Assembly: GCA_037127315.1 (NCBI GenBank)
Contig: JBBBDQ010000750.1
Coordinates: 4,251,501 to 4,315,500, forward strand
Reading direction: 5' to 3'
Length of the DNA: 64,000 bases
From: Ascarosepion bandense
Lineage: Eukaryota; Mollusca; Cephalopoda; Sepiida; Sepiidae
Each line of letters starts with the position of its first letter. Position 1 is the stretch's first letter. Positions 23,401-34,603 of this stretch are shown here, piece by piece. A model generated the notes under the pieces. That model was not told the DNA's origin and made no database searches. It was given only the letters and a program-made list of their open reading frames with translations. Made by a program: the position numbers and the translations under genes.

Positions 23401-24126
23401 AAATGATTAAAAAATAGTTATAGGGAACATATTTAGATACGCTTGGATACAACTATAATGTTGCATATCTCAAAAAACAAATAAAAGAATCTGTTTTCAG
23501 AAAATCTTTAAACAACAATTATGAAAGTCCTGATTCTATTTTATGTAGGTAAAGTTTGGTTACACATGTGTCTTTTCTCCTAGACATCCCATTTACAGCT
23601 TTTATTTGCATGAAGGAAAATTTTCTAAACCAGAGACTGAATGAATACACAGTTGAAGAAAATGCTTTTTTTTTTTTTTCTTATTCTTTTTCCTTCTTGG
23701 AAGCATTTGCACATAACTAATAAGTTTTCTTTTCTTATTTATTTCTATTATTATGGCACTGCTTTTGCTAATGTGCATCTTTTTCAGTGCAGAATAAGAG
23801 TTGCTGCATAGTTCCATAATTTATATTGAGCTTTAATGCGAATATCTGACCTGTATGAAGATTAGATTCAATACATATATTCAGTTTATAATCCTTTTGT
23901 TTAAGAGTTGCATTCTTTAGGCAACTCCTTTCTGGTTGAAAACCTCAAATCTTGAGAAAAATAGTCACTAACTTTGCTAAATATCGTACTTATCTTTTGA
24001 ACTACTTCTACTGCTTTAGTTTCAAGCCTAAATCAAACAATTACCTATTTTAAACCACTATTCTTCCTTTCATGTATTACTATGCAACTATTCTCAATCC
24101 TGAATATAATCTGGATGTAAAGTATA
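23401..24126. other. no gene recognised
   Basis: This is AT-rich sequence. A T run lies at 23667-23680. The open frame on the minus strand at 23602-23817 is low-complexity and carries no motif. Confidence 0.5.
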
Positions 24127-24155
24127 CAGGGTCTGATGGATAAATTGTCTAAATT

Positions 24156-24448
24156 TGGTCAGTTAAGTGCCATATGTGATACACGCCTGGGCAATCATGT
24201 CTTGAAAGAGATGTGACTAACTGGGAAGAAGATTATCCCATAGTAGGTTGCCATTACTTTCTGCAGTAGACTGGTTGCCAGCCAAGCCTATAGAACTCTG
24301 TCCTGTTATTTAACCCATACCTGGAGGGAAGAGACGGATTAATATCTTTCCCAAGGGTGCATAAGTGAATGCATGGAATTCAAACTCGACTCTCCAATTT
24401 CTTGTTCCAAGCTGATATCCACTGACCACAACGCACATCCTAAACGCA
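24156..24448 (-). mobile_element. tRNA-derived SINE with 10-bp target duplication
   Basis: Reverse-orientation copy of the SINE at 14369. The target duplication 'tgtctaaatt' is exact at 24146-24155 and 24449-24458. It lies inside the left end of the mariner. Confidence 0.9.
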
Positions 24449-25170
24449 TGTCTAAATTAAGCAAAATGTAAGTGACACTGACATCTCATTTTAACATATT
24501 TAACCAAAATTACACAAAAATATCTTGAAATACTAAGTAAATTTATTCAATAAAATTGTTATTGGCTTCAATCACAGTCACCAGACAACTTCAGAATCTC
24601 TTGGAACTCCTCTGAATGGTCTTCTTGTTTAAGCTTGTGAATACTGCCATAATCCTTGCCTTGTTTATCTCTGATATTACAATGAGTTTTGTTGATCTCT
24701 CGCTCAGGTGCATGCCACACCTAATAATCAAGGGGTTGCAGTTTGGGGACTCAGGTGGCTAGATGTAAGAAGTGATGTAGTTGCATAAATTGTTTGACAG
24801 TCATTACTGGGCTCTCTTGCTTGTGTGGCATGATGCAGAGTCCTGTTGCCAGAAATAGGGCTTTCCAGCAGCCACCCTCTTGACTCTGTGCAGCACTACC
24901 TCAAGGCACTTGATGTAAGCCTTCATGTTGAGCCTGAGGCCCCGTGGGAAGATAAATAGAGGCATAATGTTGCCATCACTAGCAATCACCCCCCAAACAC
25001 TTTTGTAATCACCATTAGACTTATCTAACTCTTTTAATTTTCTGCATTGTCCTCAGTTTGATACCCAAATATTTTGAAATGTTTGTATTTGAGCATTCTG
25101 GCAGAGTGAATTGTTTCATGATGCTCTCTTTCTCACAAACAGTACCCAACTGACCCTATTATACTGTGCA

Positions 25171-25483
25171 GTAGTCAGTCAGTTAAAGTGCCATATGTGA
25201 TACACGCTTTGGGCAATCATGTCTCGAAAGAAATATGACTGACTGGGCAGAAGATTATCCCGCAGTAGGTTGCCATTGCTTTCTGTGGTAGACTGGTTGC
25301 CGACCAAGGCTATAGAACCCAATCTGTCCTATTATTTAACCCATAACTGGAGGGAAGAGACGGATTACTACCTTTCCCAAGAGTATTTGTGCGTAAATGA
25401 ATGCAAGGAATTCAACTGGAATTTGAACTCGGCTCCCCAATTTGTCTATCCAAGTTGATATCCACTGCACCACAACACACATC
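25171..25483 (-). mobile_element. tRNA-derived SINE with 7-bp target duplication
   Basis: Reverse-orientation, essentially full-length copy, from 'gtagtcagtcagttaaagtg' to 'caccacaacacacatc'. It is flanked by 'ctgtgca' at 25164-25170 and 25484-25490. It lies inside the right end of the same mariner. Confidence 0.9.
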
Positions 25484-25525
25484 CTGTGCAATAAAATGGT
25501 GGCAATTTACCTATCGCAACTTGTA

Positions 25526-26654
25526 TATCTTTGCTTTGAATAGATTCTGTCACACTCATACAGTAAAAACAGAACACTTTGAAATTTGAACAAATTACAG
25601 GAGAATTATGAAGCCATATGAAATGAGTATTAGATCATATTCTGAAGCCAACATTATCCACTTCAACTCCCATTGCCTTATGATTCTATCACTAACATGG
25701 CCTAATTTTAATAACAAAAAAGTTTAAAAAAAACATCAGTTTTGTTGAAAAATTTATTCATTAAAAAAATTGCCCTTTCTTGGAATTGGAGCCCTTAGTT
25801 TCATATAGATCAATACTGTGTGTAGGTTACATATTACTGAAAATAGCTGAATTATTATTGAAGGAGTTTATCTTAGTTTTACAAGAATATTTTGATCATC
25901 AGTGTGTGTGTGTGTGTGTGTGTGTTAAAAATTTATGCAGTTGTGCTTCATTTGTAAAAAGGGAAATAAAATCATGACCTGAAGTAAAGCAATGTAAAGT
26001 GAAGCTATTTCAATATGTGTGTCCTATGATGATCTGCACTTGTATTGCAAAGCCATATTAGTTTGTTTAATTTATCAATTCAAACTTTTTAGACAATATT
26101 TCAATTGACACACTTATTTCATCTATCTATCTATCTATCTATCTATCTATATAATGCTTTGTCTTTTCACTTACGGTAGTTGTAAAAAAAATGTCACTGC
26201 TGCTTAAGCAGCTTCCTCTATTTATAGTTGAAATTTTTCTTGTTTGCTACTTGAAATGATATTTAAGTGAAGTTCTTAGTTTCAATCTAAGTATAGGTGC
26301 ACATGCACACACATAAAATAGAATTCATATATGTAAAAGTTTGTGTGTATGTATGTGTATATATAAATTATATAGAATTAATATAAGTACCGATTGTCAA
26401 TTAGCTGATTAAGGTTACCTTTAGTATCATGACTCTAGAGTCTTATAGGTGAACCTGTCTGTCCACTCTTCAGGAGGTATCAGCAATTGACTTCTTACAG
26501 TTTTTAACTTTTTTGTGTACTTATCATTAGTTTAATTTTTTTTTTCCCGTATTGTTTGTATCCACAACTTACATGTTTGTCTATATTTCTGAGATGAGGT
26601 ATTGTAATTCTCATTTCATGTAGTTATCTCCTTTCAATTCAGCTCTCCAAATTA
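25526..26654. other. no gene recognised; microsatellites
   Basis: It includes a GT run (25903-25924) and a (TATC)n run (26123-26151). The 26380-26500 block is of unknown family. Confidence 0.55.
26123..26151. repeat. (ATCT)n microsatellite
   Basis: Seven or so uninterrupted ATCT tetranucleotides. Confidence 0.95.
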
Positions 26655-26657
26655 TTT

Positions 26658-26840
26658 GTTCACATGGCCCAGTGGATAAAATCGTTGGTTAGAACCAGTG
26701 GCTTGGCATGTGGAGAGCGAGAATGATATATCTCAGATATTGAAATAAAGGGTTCGGTTCAAAATTCCAAGCACATAAAGAAGGCTTGAGTGTACATTTG
26801 CCGAAACATTGTGAATATGGTAATAAAGATGAGGACAACA
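26658..26840 (+). repeat. tRNA-like SINE or retroelement-end fragment
   Basis: 'tggcccagtggataaaatcg' resembles a pol III A box. 'gggttcggttcaaaattcc', about 80 bp on, lies where a B box or tail would be. The latter motif and the following 'cttgagtgtac' / 'aaagatgagg' recur at 48326-48420 beside a Penelope-like element, so the two places share one repeat end. The larger distance between boxes argues against a real tRNA gene. Confidence 0.45.
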
Positions 26841-26849
26841 GTTCAAACA

Positions 26850-27780
26850 ATGTAAATAATGTAAGAATGGCTATATTCATCCAAAGATTTCTGTCAAACC
26901 AAACATTCAAAGTACATAACGAAAATGCATCATACAAGCAGGAGTCAAGAGTACCTCAAGGTAGCATTGTATCAGTTACATTATTCTCAAAATAAATAGT
27001 ATTATTGAAACTATTAATACAAGAATTGAAAAATCCTTATATATAGATGATTTTTCAATATCATACTCATCAACAAACATGCCTTTCCTTGAAACATATA
27101 TCAGTCAGTTAAGTGCCATACATGATACACGCTTTGGGCAATCAAGTATCGAAAGAGACATGACTGATTGGGCAAAAGATTATCCCACAGTAGGTTGCCA
27201 TTGCTTTCTGTGGTAGACTGGTTGCCAGCCAAGGCTACAGAACCTAGTCTGTCCTATTATTTAACCCATAACTGGATGGAAGAGATAGATTACTACCTTT
27301 CCCAAGAGTATTTGTGCATCAGTGAATGCAAGGAATTCAACTGGAATTCGAACTTGGCTCCCCGATTTGTTGTTCTGAGTCAATATCCACTGCACCACAA
27401 CGCACATATACACAAAAGCCTAAATAAGATAGAAAAAGTGACAAATTAAAATGGTTTCTGCTTCTTCAAAACAAACTGTTTGTATGAGAATTAAAACATA
27501 ATTCCCATTGTCCAACAAACAAAATATCTTTGAATCATACTAGATAGCAAACTTCAAAGTGCACATTGATTACCTTAAACAAAAATGCCAAAAGCCTTTG
27601 AAGCTTCTCAAAATAATATCAAAATTGAACTGTGGTGCCAACTGAAAAGTAATGCTCAGAATATACAGGTCATACATTAAATCAAAACTAGAGTATGGAT
27701 GCATTATTTACAATGCCACACGTAAATCCTATATAAAAAGAAAATCAAAGGATCAACTTGAATAGACCTTGAAATATGGT
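26850..27780 (+). mobile_element. LINE fragment (Jockey or I-like RT), split by a SINE
   Basis: The plus strand encodes 'AIFIQRFLSNQTFKVHNENA' and then 'SRVPQGSIVSVTLFSK', the RT block usually reading VPQGSVLSVTLF. A shifted 'YI*MIFQYHTHQQT' follows, where YADD-F is expected. After the SINE at 27101-27403 come decayed pieces 'ILDSKLQSA', 'MPKAF' and a block resembling KLDYG.IVYNSA ('KTRVWMHYLQC' in shifted frame). Stops throughout. The fragment retains roughly the RT middle to thumb. Confidence 0.65.
27101..27403 (-). mobile_element. tRNA-derived SINE with 7-bp target duplication
   Basis: Full-length reverse copy from 'tcagtcagttaagtgccata' to 'caccacaacgcac'. 'acatata' is repeated at 27094-27100 and 27404-27410. 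It lies inside the LINE fragment. Confidence 0.9.
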
Positions 27781-28159
27781 AATTTTTATGCTTGCTTACC
27801 AGTCTTAACCAATCCCTGTCTTTCTTACCCCCCAATAAATAAATGCTTCATCTATCTGTTTAAGTGTGCTCTGGTTTCTCTTTTTCAATATTTACTTTTT
27901 ATCCTCTTTCAAACATGAATTTTTTTAAAAACCTGATAACATCTACATATTTCCCTACCCATGACCTCAGTTGTCGTCCTTTTCTTCTCCACCAATTACA
28001 TAATGCCCTTCTTCATTCATGTTAGGCAAGAATGATATTGGTTTTGAAATTGGTATATTCCATCTACTTTCTACAGGTGATGAGGACAGGCTTTTAACCT
28101 ACCTATTTTTAGTACAATGGGAAGATTCTGCCTAGGGAAACAAGCTTCTGTTTTTTTTT

Positions 28160-28500
28160 GTTTTTTTTTTTTTGTTTATAAATGATCATGTCGGTAGGGG
28201 TGGATAGTTTCTAAAGTCTACTTAAACTCTATTCTTCTAACATCTCCACCTAAACTCTGAAATTTAATTTACTATTTACTTATTTTCCTTTATAAGAGTA
28301 GATAGATTCATCTATTGCCCAGTTCACACTCCTTCCAAGTCTTTTAAACAAGAATAGTTTTATCCCTTTTTTCCTGTTTAGGATTGGGTTTCTGGTTCCT
28401 TCTAAAGTTTTCTTCTTTTTCACTCCTGCTAGCCCCTTGCATCTTACTGGCATTATAGACTTGCTGGGGATGACTTGATTAAAAGAACAACTGAAAACTT
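28160..28500 (+). mobile_element. CR1-like LINE 3' end
   Basis: It matches in reverse complement the LINE tail at 22886-23204: 'gagtagatagattcatctat', 'gcccagttcacactcc', 'tcctgtttaggatt', 'tagccccttgcatctta' and 'gcattatagacttgctgggg'. No coding part is attached. The preceding 27790-28160 is unassigned. Confidence 0.6.
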
Positions 28501-29742
28501 TTTGGGCTGTCTGTTTTGATGACCATGTTAATAAAGAACTTTAAATTCAATTGTGTTGAGGTTATATTTATAATGCACCAAGTAACTATTGATCAGGCTA
28601 TAATTTTTAGACTTGCATAGTTTCTGGGAATTATAAGCATGTGTCCTATTATAAATTTTTCAATCTTAGAATATTTTCAAGGAAAATAGTACTTTTAAAT
28701 TTGGTTGTTAGTTCCTGTTGCTTGATGTAGCACAAAATAAAACATAAATTTGACTTGCAACAAAATCAAGAGATTTAGTTGATAATGTATAATTGATTTG
28801 ACTGTTATTTTTTTTAAATTTTTTTTGCATGCTTTTTGAAAATACATTTTTTTAAGTTGACCAAACTTTTTCACTTAATTTTCTAGCTTTTAACACATCT
28901 CCTGACATTAGTTTAAACTGACTTTTTACTTTCCTTATCTATATAATAAAATGAAGACTATATAAGAAACGTATGTCAATCTAACATGTTCATTTTTATT
29001 AAAGCTTCATCAGAGATTCAGAGAAAAATGGAACAAAGAAACAGATTATGGCCTTTTTTTAAAATTTGGGTGGGGGTCAGTTCTCATTGATCAGATATGC
29101 ATATGGCATTAGAACTATGGATAATTCTATATGTATGTAAGTTTGTGAGAAATGTTTGTCTAAGTGGGCGTTGGATGGTAGTGTGTATTCATAATTGTAT
29201 GTGTGTGCGTCTAGTAGTGAATCTGTTTTACTAAATATCTAAACTATACTTACAAACTAATATTGGAAGGCAAAAATTTGACTGAGATATTGAAAAATTT
29301 CTAAGTTTTCATCTGAAATCAAGAAAATGTGAACTTCTGAGAATATATGGAAAGAAAGGTAGCATCAGTTTTAACTGATGCCAGGTAGATATAAGCTAAA
29401 GTTGTTCAAATATTCATGTTGACATTTTATTTTTAAAAAATTCTAAAACTTAGATTAAAATTTGGTTTATCTTTTTATTAGCATCATTAAGTATTGTGAT
29501 AAATTAAGAAAAAAGACCATTCCTTCTGTGATTTAGACAACTTTGAAAATTCTTTTTTATTTTTTAAGAAAATTTTCTATATTTAAAGTGATAAACTCAT
29601 TTATTTCATATAAAAAAATTGTTTTTGTTTATGGAATTGGTTCCTTGTCTGTTGGTTTTTCATTGTTAATTCATTTGTTTTGATTTTATAAAGGTCTATA
29701 TTTTATGATGTTCTGTATTTTTTTTATTTTTTTTTATTTCAG
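28501..29742. other. intronic sequence, no repeat recognised
   Basis: This is AT-rich and ends in a T-rich polypyrimidine tract and the 'tttatttcag' acceptor of the first RTF1 exon in the window. No other gene. Confidence 0.6.
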
Positions 29743-29859
29743 CAATTAAAGTTGCTGACCAAGCGTAAACGTGCTGACTCTGATGCATCAACCCCAGCAC
29801 CTGCTGCCCCAGCTACTGAACAGAATGAATCTTCAGCCACATCAGAAAGTGATGATGAG
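29743..29859 (+). CDS. RTF1: RTF1 exon (first in window), phase 0 to 0
   Basis: It encodes 39 residues, from QLKLLTKRKRADSD to TSESDDE. The acceptor is 'ttatttcag' and the donor 'gtaatg'. It corresponds to the stretch following the conserved N-terminal acidic segment of animal Rtf1: a basic KRKR cluster, an Ala/Pro-rich linker, then SESDDE. It begins on a codon boundary with no nearby in-frame ATG, so the start codon must be in an upstream exon, not found in 1-29742. Confidence 0.9.
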
Positions 29860-30791
29860 GTAATGTCTCTATTATTGCAGCTAAAATAGTGAAATCCTAC
29901 ACAGATTGGCTTTTTTATTTATCAAATAATTAGGACCTGGTTTTTTTGAGGCTTGCAGGATTGAGGAGAGAGAGAGAAAAAAAATGAATGAAAGAACTCT
30001 TGTAAGGTTTAAACTCTGCGCAATTAGCTGGAGAATGTTCCTTTTGATTTCTTGGTAATACTTACACTGATGAATTGAGTCACAGTTCTGACAGTATTTT
30101 TGATTTTGTTTCAATTGACAGAAGATAAACATTTAATTGAAATATAAGTACAGGAAGGGAAACTAATTATTAGAAGATAGATCATTTTTAACATTCAATT
30201 TTTTTTTTATCTTTATCAATATCATTTAAATTTTGCACAATTCTAACAGGAAGTTTAGTAATATTTTTTGCTATTGATTGTTCTTATCTAATGTTACTAG
30301 AAAATAAACAAAAAAGTACACTCTTAAAACTTTGTAAATATGTCTCATTTTTTTCTCATAAACACACACACACACATAGTAATAGTTCATTTAATAAAAG
30401 ATTCATGAAAGTGTAGTTCTTAATTTGTGTCTGGGGATTGTGTATGTGGTTTCATTATTTTGAGAATGATGCTATTATTGTCCTTAGAGTTCTAAAAATT
30501 TGTAACTGCTGTTAAGTTTAAGAGAATTGATGGCAGAATAAGTATAACAAAGCTAGTATCTGGGCAAATATTGCTGAGAGTAACAGAAATACAGAACCTG
30601 TGGAACACCATGAACACTCATGTCCTGAAGGGACTCAGCATATTATAATCAATGCAACTGATTGCCAAACATTGGCTTGCAATGAATCTGCATTTTGCAT
30701 ACACATATATGAGTAAGGAAACCAATAAATCAGTCCTGCATAGTGACTGTCATTTTCATTCCTCAGGTGATCTTCATGCTATAATAATATA
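29860..30791. other. intron, no repeat recognised
   Basis: First part of the intron after the 29743-29859 exon. A short CA run lies at 30362-30376. The minus-strand open frame at 29881-30132 carries no motif. Confidence 0.55.
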
Positions 30792-31097
30792 TTCAATCAC
30801 TTAAGTGCCATACGTGATACACGCTTGGGCGATCATGTCTCTTTCGAGACATGACTGACTGGGCAGAAGATTATCCCGCAGTAGGTTGCCATTGCTTTCT
30901 GTGGTAGACTGGTTACCAGCCAGGGCTACAGAACCCAATCTATCCTATTATTTAACCCATAACTGGAAGGAAGAGATGGATTAATATCTTTCCCAAGGGT
31001 ATTTTCACATAAATGAATGCAATGAGTTCAACTGGAATTTGAACTCGGCTCCCCGATTTCTCGTTCCAAGCTGATATCCACTGCACCACAACGCACA
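30792..31097 (-). mobile_element. tRNA-derived SINE
   Basis: Full-length reverse copy, from 'cacttaagtgccatacgtga' to 'caccacaacgcacat'. It is close to the consensus of the other copies, including 'catgtctctttcgagacatg', which is itself a hairpin in the SINE body. No clear target duplication. Confidence 0.9.
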
Positions 31098-31799
31098 TTA
31101 GTCAATAAATTAATAAAAGTTCAAATGTAGGCACACATTCAGTAGGGTCAGATATAACTCTGATGAATGGTGTGTCTGCAAAACTTTGCAGTTGGTTGAA
31201 AGAAAAGCAGTTTGAACTTTTATTAAATGGATCTATAATTTAACAAAATTTGAATCTTGATTTCAACTAATTATGACGCCTGCCAAGCCTTCGAAATTGC
31301 ATTAAAATGTTTTTTTTTCCAAGGGGGTGTTGACAAATTTTGTCAACTAGAAAATATGTAATTTTCGTAAAAACTTTTTATGGTGAGACACACCTATTCT
31401 ATAGTGAATAGACTCTCCCACCTAATTTAAGTAGGAGTAGTAAAAGGAATGAGGGTCAGTCAATGTTGGACGATAGTAGTCAACGGTCGAATACGAAAGT
31501 AGTCAGCGACCTGGCAAGATTACACTGCGTAATACATATTATATCAAGTTCCTAATGTTTTTGTACGTCGAACATATTAGGACCAACTTTAGCATAAATA
31601 CTAGCCTCCACTGCGAAAATAACTCCACAACACTATTTCAATATTTTTCACAAGGCAAATTATCAACTTATTTTTTATTTTATTGTTAATGGTTTATCTT
31701 CTATGGGTAACCACTATCCAATACACTAAATAGCAATTTTTTTTATATTTAGCAGCCTGTAACTATGAAACTATAATATTTAGTGGCTTATATTATTAT
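31098..31799. other. intron, unassigned, with a CpG-bearing block
   Basis: 31440-31640 contains several CpG dinucleotides ('gtcaacggtcgaatacgaaa', 'gtacgtcgaac'), unusual for this window. This may mean a fairly young insertion, such as an LTR, but no boundaries were found. Confidence 0.4.
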
Positions 31800-32085
31800 T
31801 CTAAAGAATATCAATCTGGAATTATCCCTGATCTTGACAAAATTATTTAATTGCTCTTTTGAAGGAGAAATCCTTCCCAGGTCTGTGGAAGGTGTTAAGT
31901 GTATTCTCAGTTTTTAAGAACATTGGTGTCCTCTCAATTTTCTCTGACATTACCAAGCTTTTGAGGTTATAAATCAACAAGATCACCTAAATAGTCACAA
32001 CTTCTCGAGTGACAAGCAGTACGAGTTTCAATCAGCCTTGTATTTTGTAGTGATTTCACCTGTTAGGGTCCTGGCTATGGGCAAA
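31800..32085 (+). mobile_element. CR1-like LINE fragment (start of RT)
   Basis: Plus-strand frames give 'GIIPDLDKII', 'LLFEGEILPRSVEG' (in shifted frames), a block aligned to the RT opening, 'DHLNSHNFSSDKQYEFQSAL' and 'FVVIS'. The landmarks parallel those at 10500-10300 and 21950-22100. Short and dead. Confidence 0.55.
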
Positions 32086-32207
32086 TAGTATCTCCCCACC
32101 TTGCAAACAAAAACGAAACACTATGAAAGTATAAAAATGCCAGAAAGGCATTTTATAGTAGACTTGTCAACAATATATTTTATAGCAAATGATCAACAAT
32201 GCATTTT

Positions 32208-32632
32208 ATCTGTAGCTGAAGGCCTGCAATGGCATTGAAAATATCCGCGGCTGAAGGCCTGCAATGGCATTGAAAATATCCGCGGCTGAAGGCCTGCAAT
32301 GGCATTGAAAATATGAACCGCGGCTTGAAGGCCTGCAATGGCATTGAAAATATCCGCGGCTGTAGGCCTGCAATGGCATTGAAAATATCCGCGGCTGAAG
32401 GCCTGCAATGGCATTGAAAATATCCGCGGCTGAAGGCCTGCAATGGCATTGAAAATATCCGCGGCTGAAGGCCTGCAATGGCATTGAAAATATCCGCGGC
32501 TGAAGGCCTGCAATGGCATTGAAAATATCCGCGGCTGAAGGCCTGCAATGGCATTGAAAATATCCGCGGCTGAAGGCCTGCAATGGCATTGAAAATATCC
32601 GCGGCTGAAGGCCTGCAATGCCATTGAAAATA
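32208..32632. repeat. 35-bp minisatellite, 12 units
   Basis: The unit is 35 bp long. It begins 'gctgaaggcctgcaatggca' and ends 'ttgaaaatatccgcg'. Twelve units were counted by 'gcctgcaatg'. One spacing variant (near 32314-32330) has extra bases. One unit has 'tgtaggcct' and the last has 'gcaatgccattg'. Each unit contains the short palindromes aggcct, caatggcattg and ccgcgg. Because 35 is not a multiple of three and the unit lacks stops on the minus strand, all three minus frames are open (124, 153 and 127 codons). These frames are a by-product of the repeat, not genes. Confidence 0.97.
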
Positions 32633-33035
32633 TCTTGGAATGCATTAAAATCATGAAAGGTAAGCAGGAGAGTTATGGAATAGCTGTAAAATCAGTGAGA
32701 GAGAAAAAAAAAACAAAGAATAAAAACACCAAGGAAACAAATTTTTGTGCGCATCAGATTCAAATGCGCTTGTTACAATATAATCATGATTATTGTTTCA
32801 ATTTTATGTTTGTGTGTCACTATGAGTTATCATTAATGATTTGATGTATTTGTTTAATGAATCCTACCTGTGATATCTTGATCTACATGAGCAGTTAATG
32901 TCATTCAATGCTAAATGAGTTCAGTTTTTAAGCAGGTTTTGATTCAATTTAGATAAAAGTTTTACACATTTGATTTTTCTGAGTTAGAATACCTGTTGCA
33001 TTCTTTTATTTATCTAAGAATTTGTTAATTTTCAG

Positions 33036-33165
33036 TGGACAATGGACGGTAAAGGCAGTAATAAAAAGAAAGTGAAGACACCCAAAAAGAATAACCGAAA
33101 GTCAGTAGCCATATCATCTGAGAGTGAAGAGGAAAGTGAAAGAAGTGCTTCAGAACCTGAAGAAG
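33036..33165 (+). CDS. RTF1: RTF1 exon, phase 0 to 1
   Basis: It encodes WTMDGKGSNKKKVKTPKK through SASEPEE plus the first base of Gly. The acceptor is 'aattttcag', the donor 'gtaagg'. The leading Trp after the SDDE end of the previous exon, the poly-Lys tract and the Ser/Glu tract ending EPEEGEVSDSD (continued in the next exon) match the animal Rtf1 order. Confidence 0.93.
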
Positions 33166-33630
33166 GTAAGGTTGAGTTTTCTTTCATATCAGTCTACAAA
33201 ATACAAGGCCTTATACAATTGTCTAATTTATAGTTTGTGCACTTGTGTGTAGGTTGGCAATAATATAGTGTTCACATCTTTGGTGCATGATTCTGAAAGG
33301 GATATTGACCAGTAAGCTTCCCCCTTTCACTCACCTGAAAAATCAACTCCTGCACATACTATTCCTTGAAAGAGATCATCGTCTCTTGGTTGGGATGGAT
33401 AACAATGCTCCACTTCTGACAAAGACTAGAATAGTGTCTCTTTAAATCACTTCTATTAAACATGTTTAACATGAATGTCTTTTTTTTTTTTTTTTTTTTT
33501 AATTGCTTTTCTAGACCACACTTCTTTTTTCTGATGGAGAATTGTTCCTACTATTATTTTATTTTTAAATAAAATTTTTTCTTCTGGGTAACAGAATATG
33601 ATAGACATGAGGTTTTACTTTACCATTAGT
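33166..33630. other. intron, no repeat recognised
   Basis: It contains a T run at 33480-33500. No coding features. Confidence 0.5.
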
Positions 33631-33896
33631 AGTCAGTCAGTTAAGTGCCATACATGATACATGCTTGGGTGATCATATATCTTTCAATCCATGATTGACA
33701 AGCGGAAGATTTTTCCGCATTTTTTTTTTTTTGGCAGGAGAACCCAATCTGTGCTGCTATTTAACCCATAGTTTGAAGAAGCATAGATGGATTAATACCT
33801 TTTCCAAAGGTTTTTGCATGTTAGTGAATGCAACGAATTCAACTGGAATTTGAACTCGGCTTTCCGATTTCTCATTCCAAGCCAGTATCAATTTAA
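33631..33896 (-). mobile_element. tRNA-derived SINE, internally damaged
   Basis: Tail part 'gtcagtcagttaagtgccat' at 33632; middle replaced by a T run (33719-33732); then 'gaacccaatctgtgctg' and the head region 'gaactcggctttccgatttc'. It is followed directly by repeat X (33897-34112). Confidence 0.8.
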
Positions 33897-34112
33897 TAGT
33901 ACTCGGAGGAGAGGCGGGGATTACTTGTGGCAATTCACTCTTAATTCCTTCAATATGCTACCTCATACACATTCCAATTCTTATTTTGCTTTATTTTATT
34001 TTATTTTTTTTAATTTTTTTTTTTAAATAGTCTGCAATGTTCGCTTTCATTTATCATCAGTTGCCTTGTATAAATTTATTCTAGTCTGAAAGTTTCCTTT
34101 TAGATATTGGAA
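33897..34112 (+). repeat. repeat X, copy 1
   Basis: It matches 34786-34999 in reverse complement: 'ggcaattcactcttaattcc', 'ttcaatatgcta', 'catttatcatcagttgcctt' and 'gtataaatttatt.agtctg'. Family unknown, non-coding. It contains an internal T run. Confidence 0.8.
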
Positions 34113-34603
34113 AATTGAGAAGTTGCCAGAAATTAAATCTGGAATGTAATCGGGGTGGACATATCTTGTTGGTGTAATATTTTGCCCCAAATAGATGTAA
34201 AGAGTAGGCAGATACATTGTCATGTTGAATATCACAGTAGTACAAATACAGTTGTCTTACTACTGGTTAATTCTGCAGAAGCATCCGTTTGCAAAGTATA
34301 GCTTCATCTCATTGCTTGCCAAGTTACCTGGCCACATAATTGGTTACTGAGATAGTCACAATCAATAGAATACTTTCTGAATAGACTTCTATATAGTTAC
34401 TAAAGTTTAGCAAACCAATTTAATTCTTCATGCTAAGTCATATTGTTGCTATGATGTTGTTTTGAATGAAAGTATTTTGTATCTGAATGAGTACAAGGTG
34501 TTTCTTGAACACGTGACTTGTACATTATTTGAAGACTTTGAGCTGCATATCAGTGATTAATTTTATCTTCTTAATGCTTTCTCTTTTTTTTTTTTTTTTA
34601 CCA

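Larger units (their letters stand above)
24127..25523 (-). mobile_element. mariner-like DNA transposon with two SINE insertions
   Basis: It is bounded by TA at 24125-24126 and 25524-25525. The left end is 'cagggtctgatggataaatt'; the right end reads, in reverse complement, 'caagttgcgataggtaaatt'. It is the same family as 59149-60030 ('cagggtgcaatggataaatt'). The minus strand encodes 'GNIMPLFIFPRGLRLNMKAY', 'IKCLEVVLHRVKRVAAGKPY' and 'FWQQDSASCHTSK', which contains the second catalytic Asp of a Tc1/mariner transposase. Frameshifted and dead. SINEs at 24156-24448 and 25171-25483 enlarge it from about 0.8 to 1.4 kb. Confidence 0.8.

Noticed and set aside
32208..32632. CRISPR array
   Set aside because: Units abut without unique spacers, and the context is a eukaryotic intron. 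It is a minisatellite.
32180..32654. Three long overlapping minus-strand ORFs (124, 153 and 127 codons)
   Set aside because: They are the three frames of the 35-bp tandem repeat and encode the same 35-residue period shifted. No start context, splice sites or non-repeat sequence support a gene.
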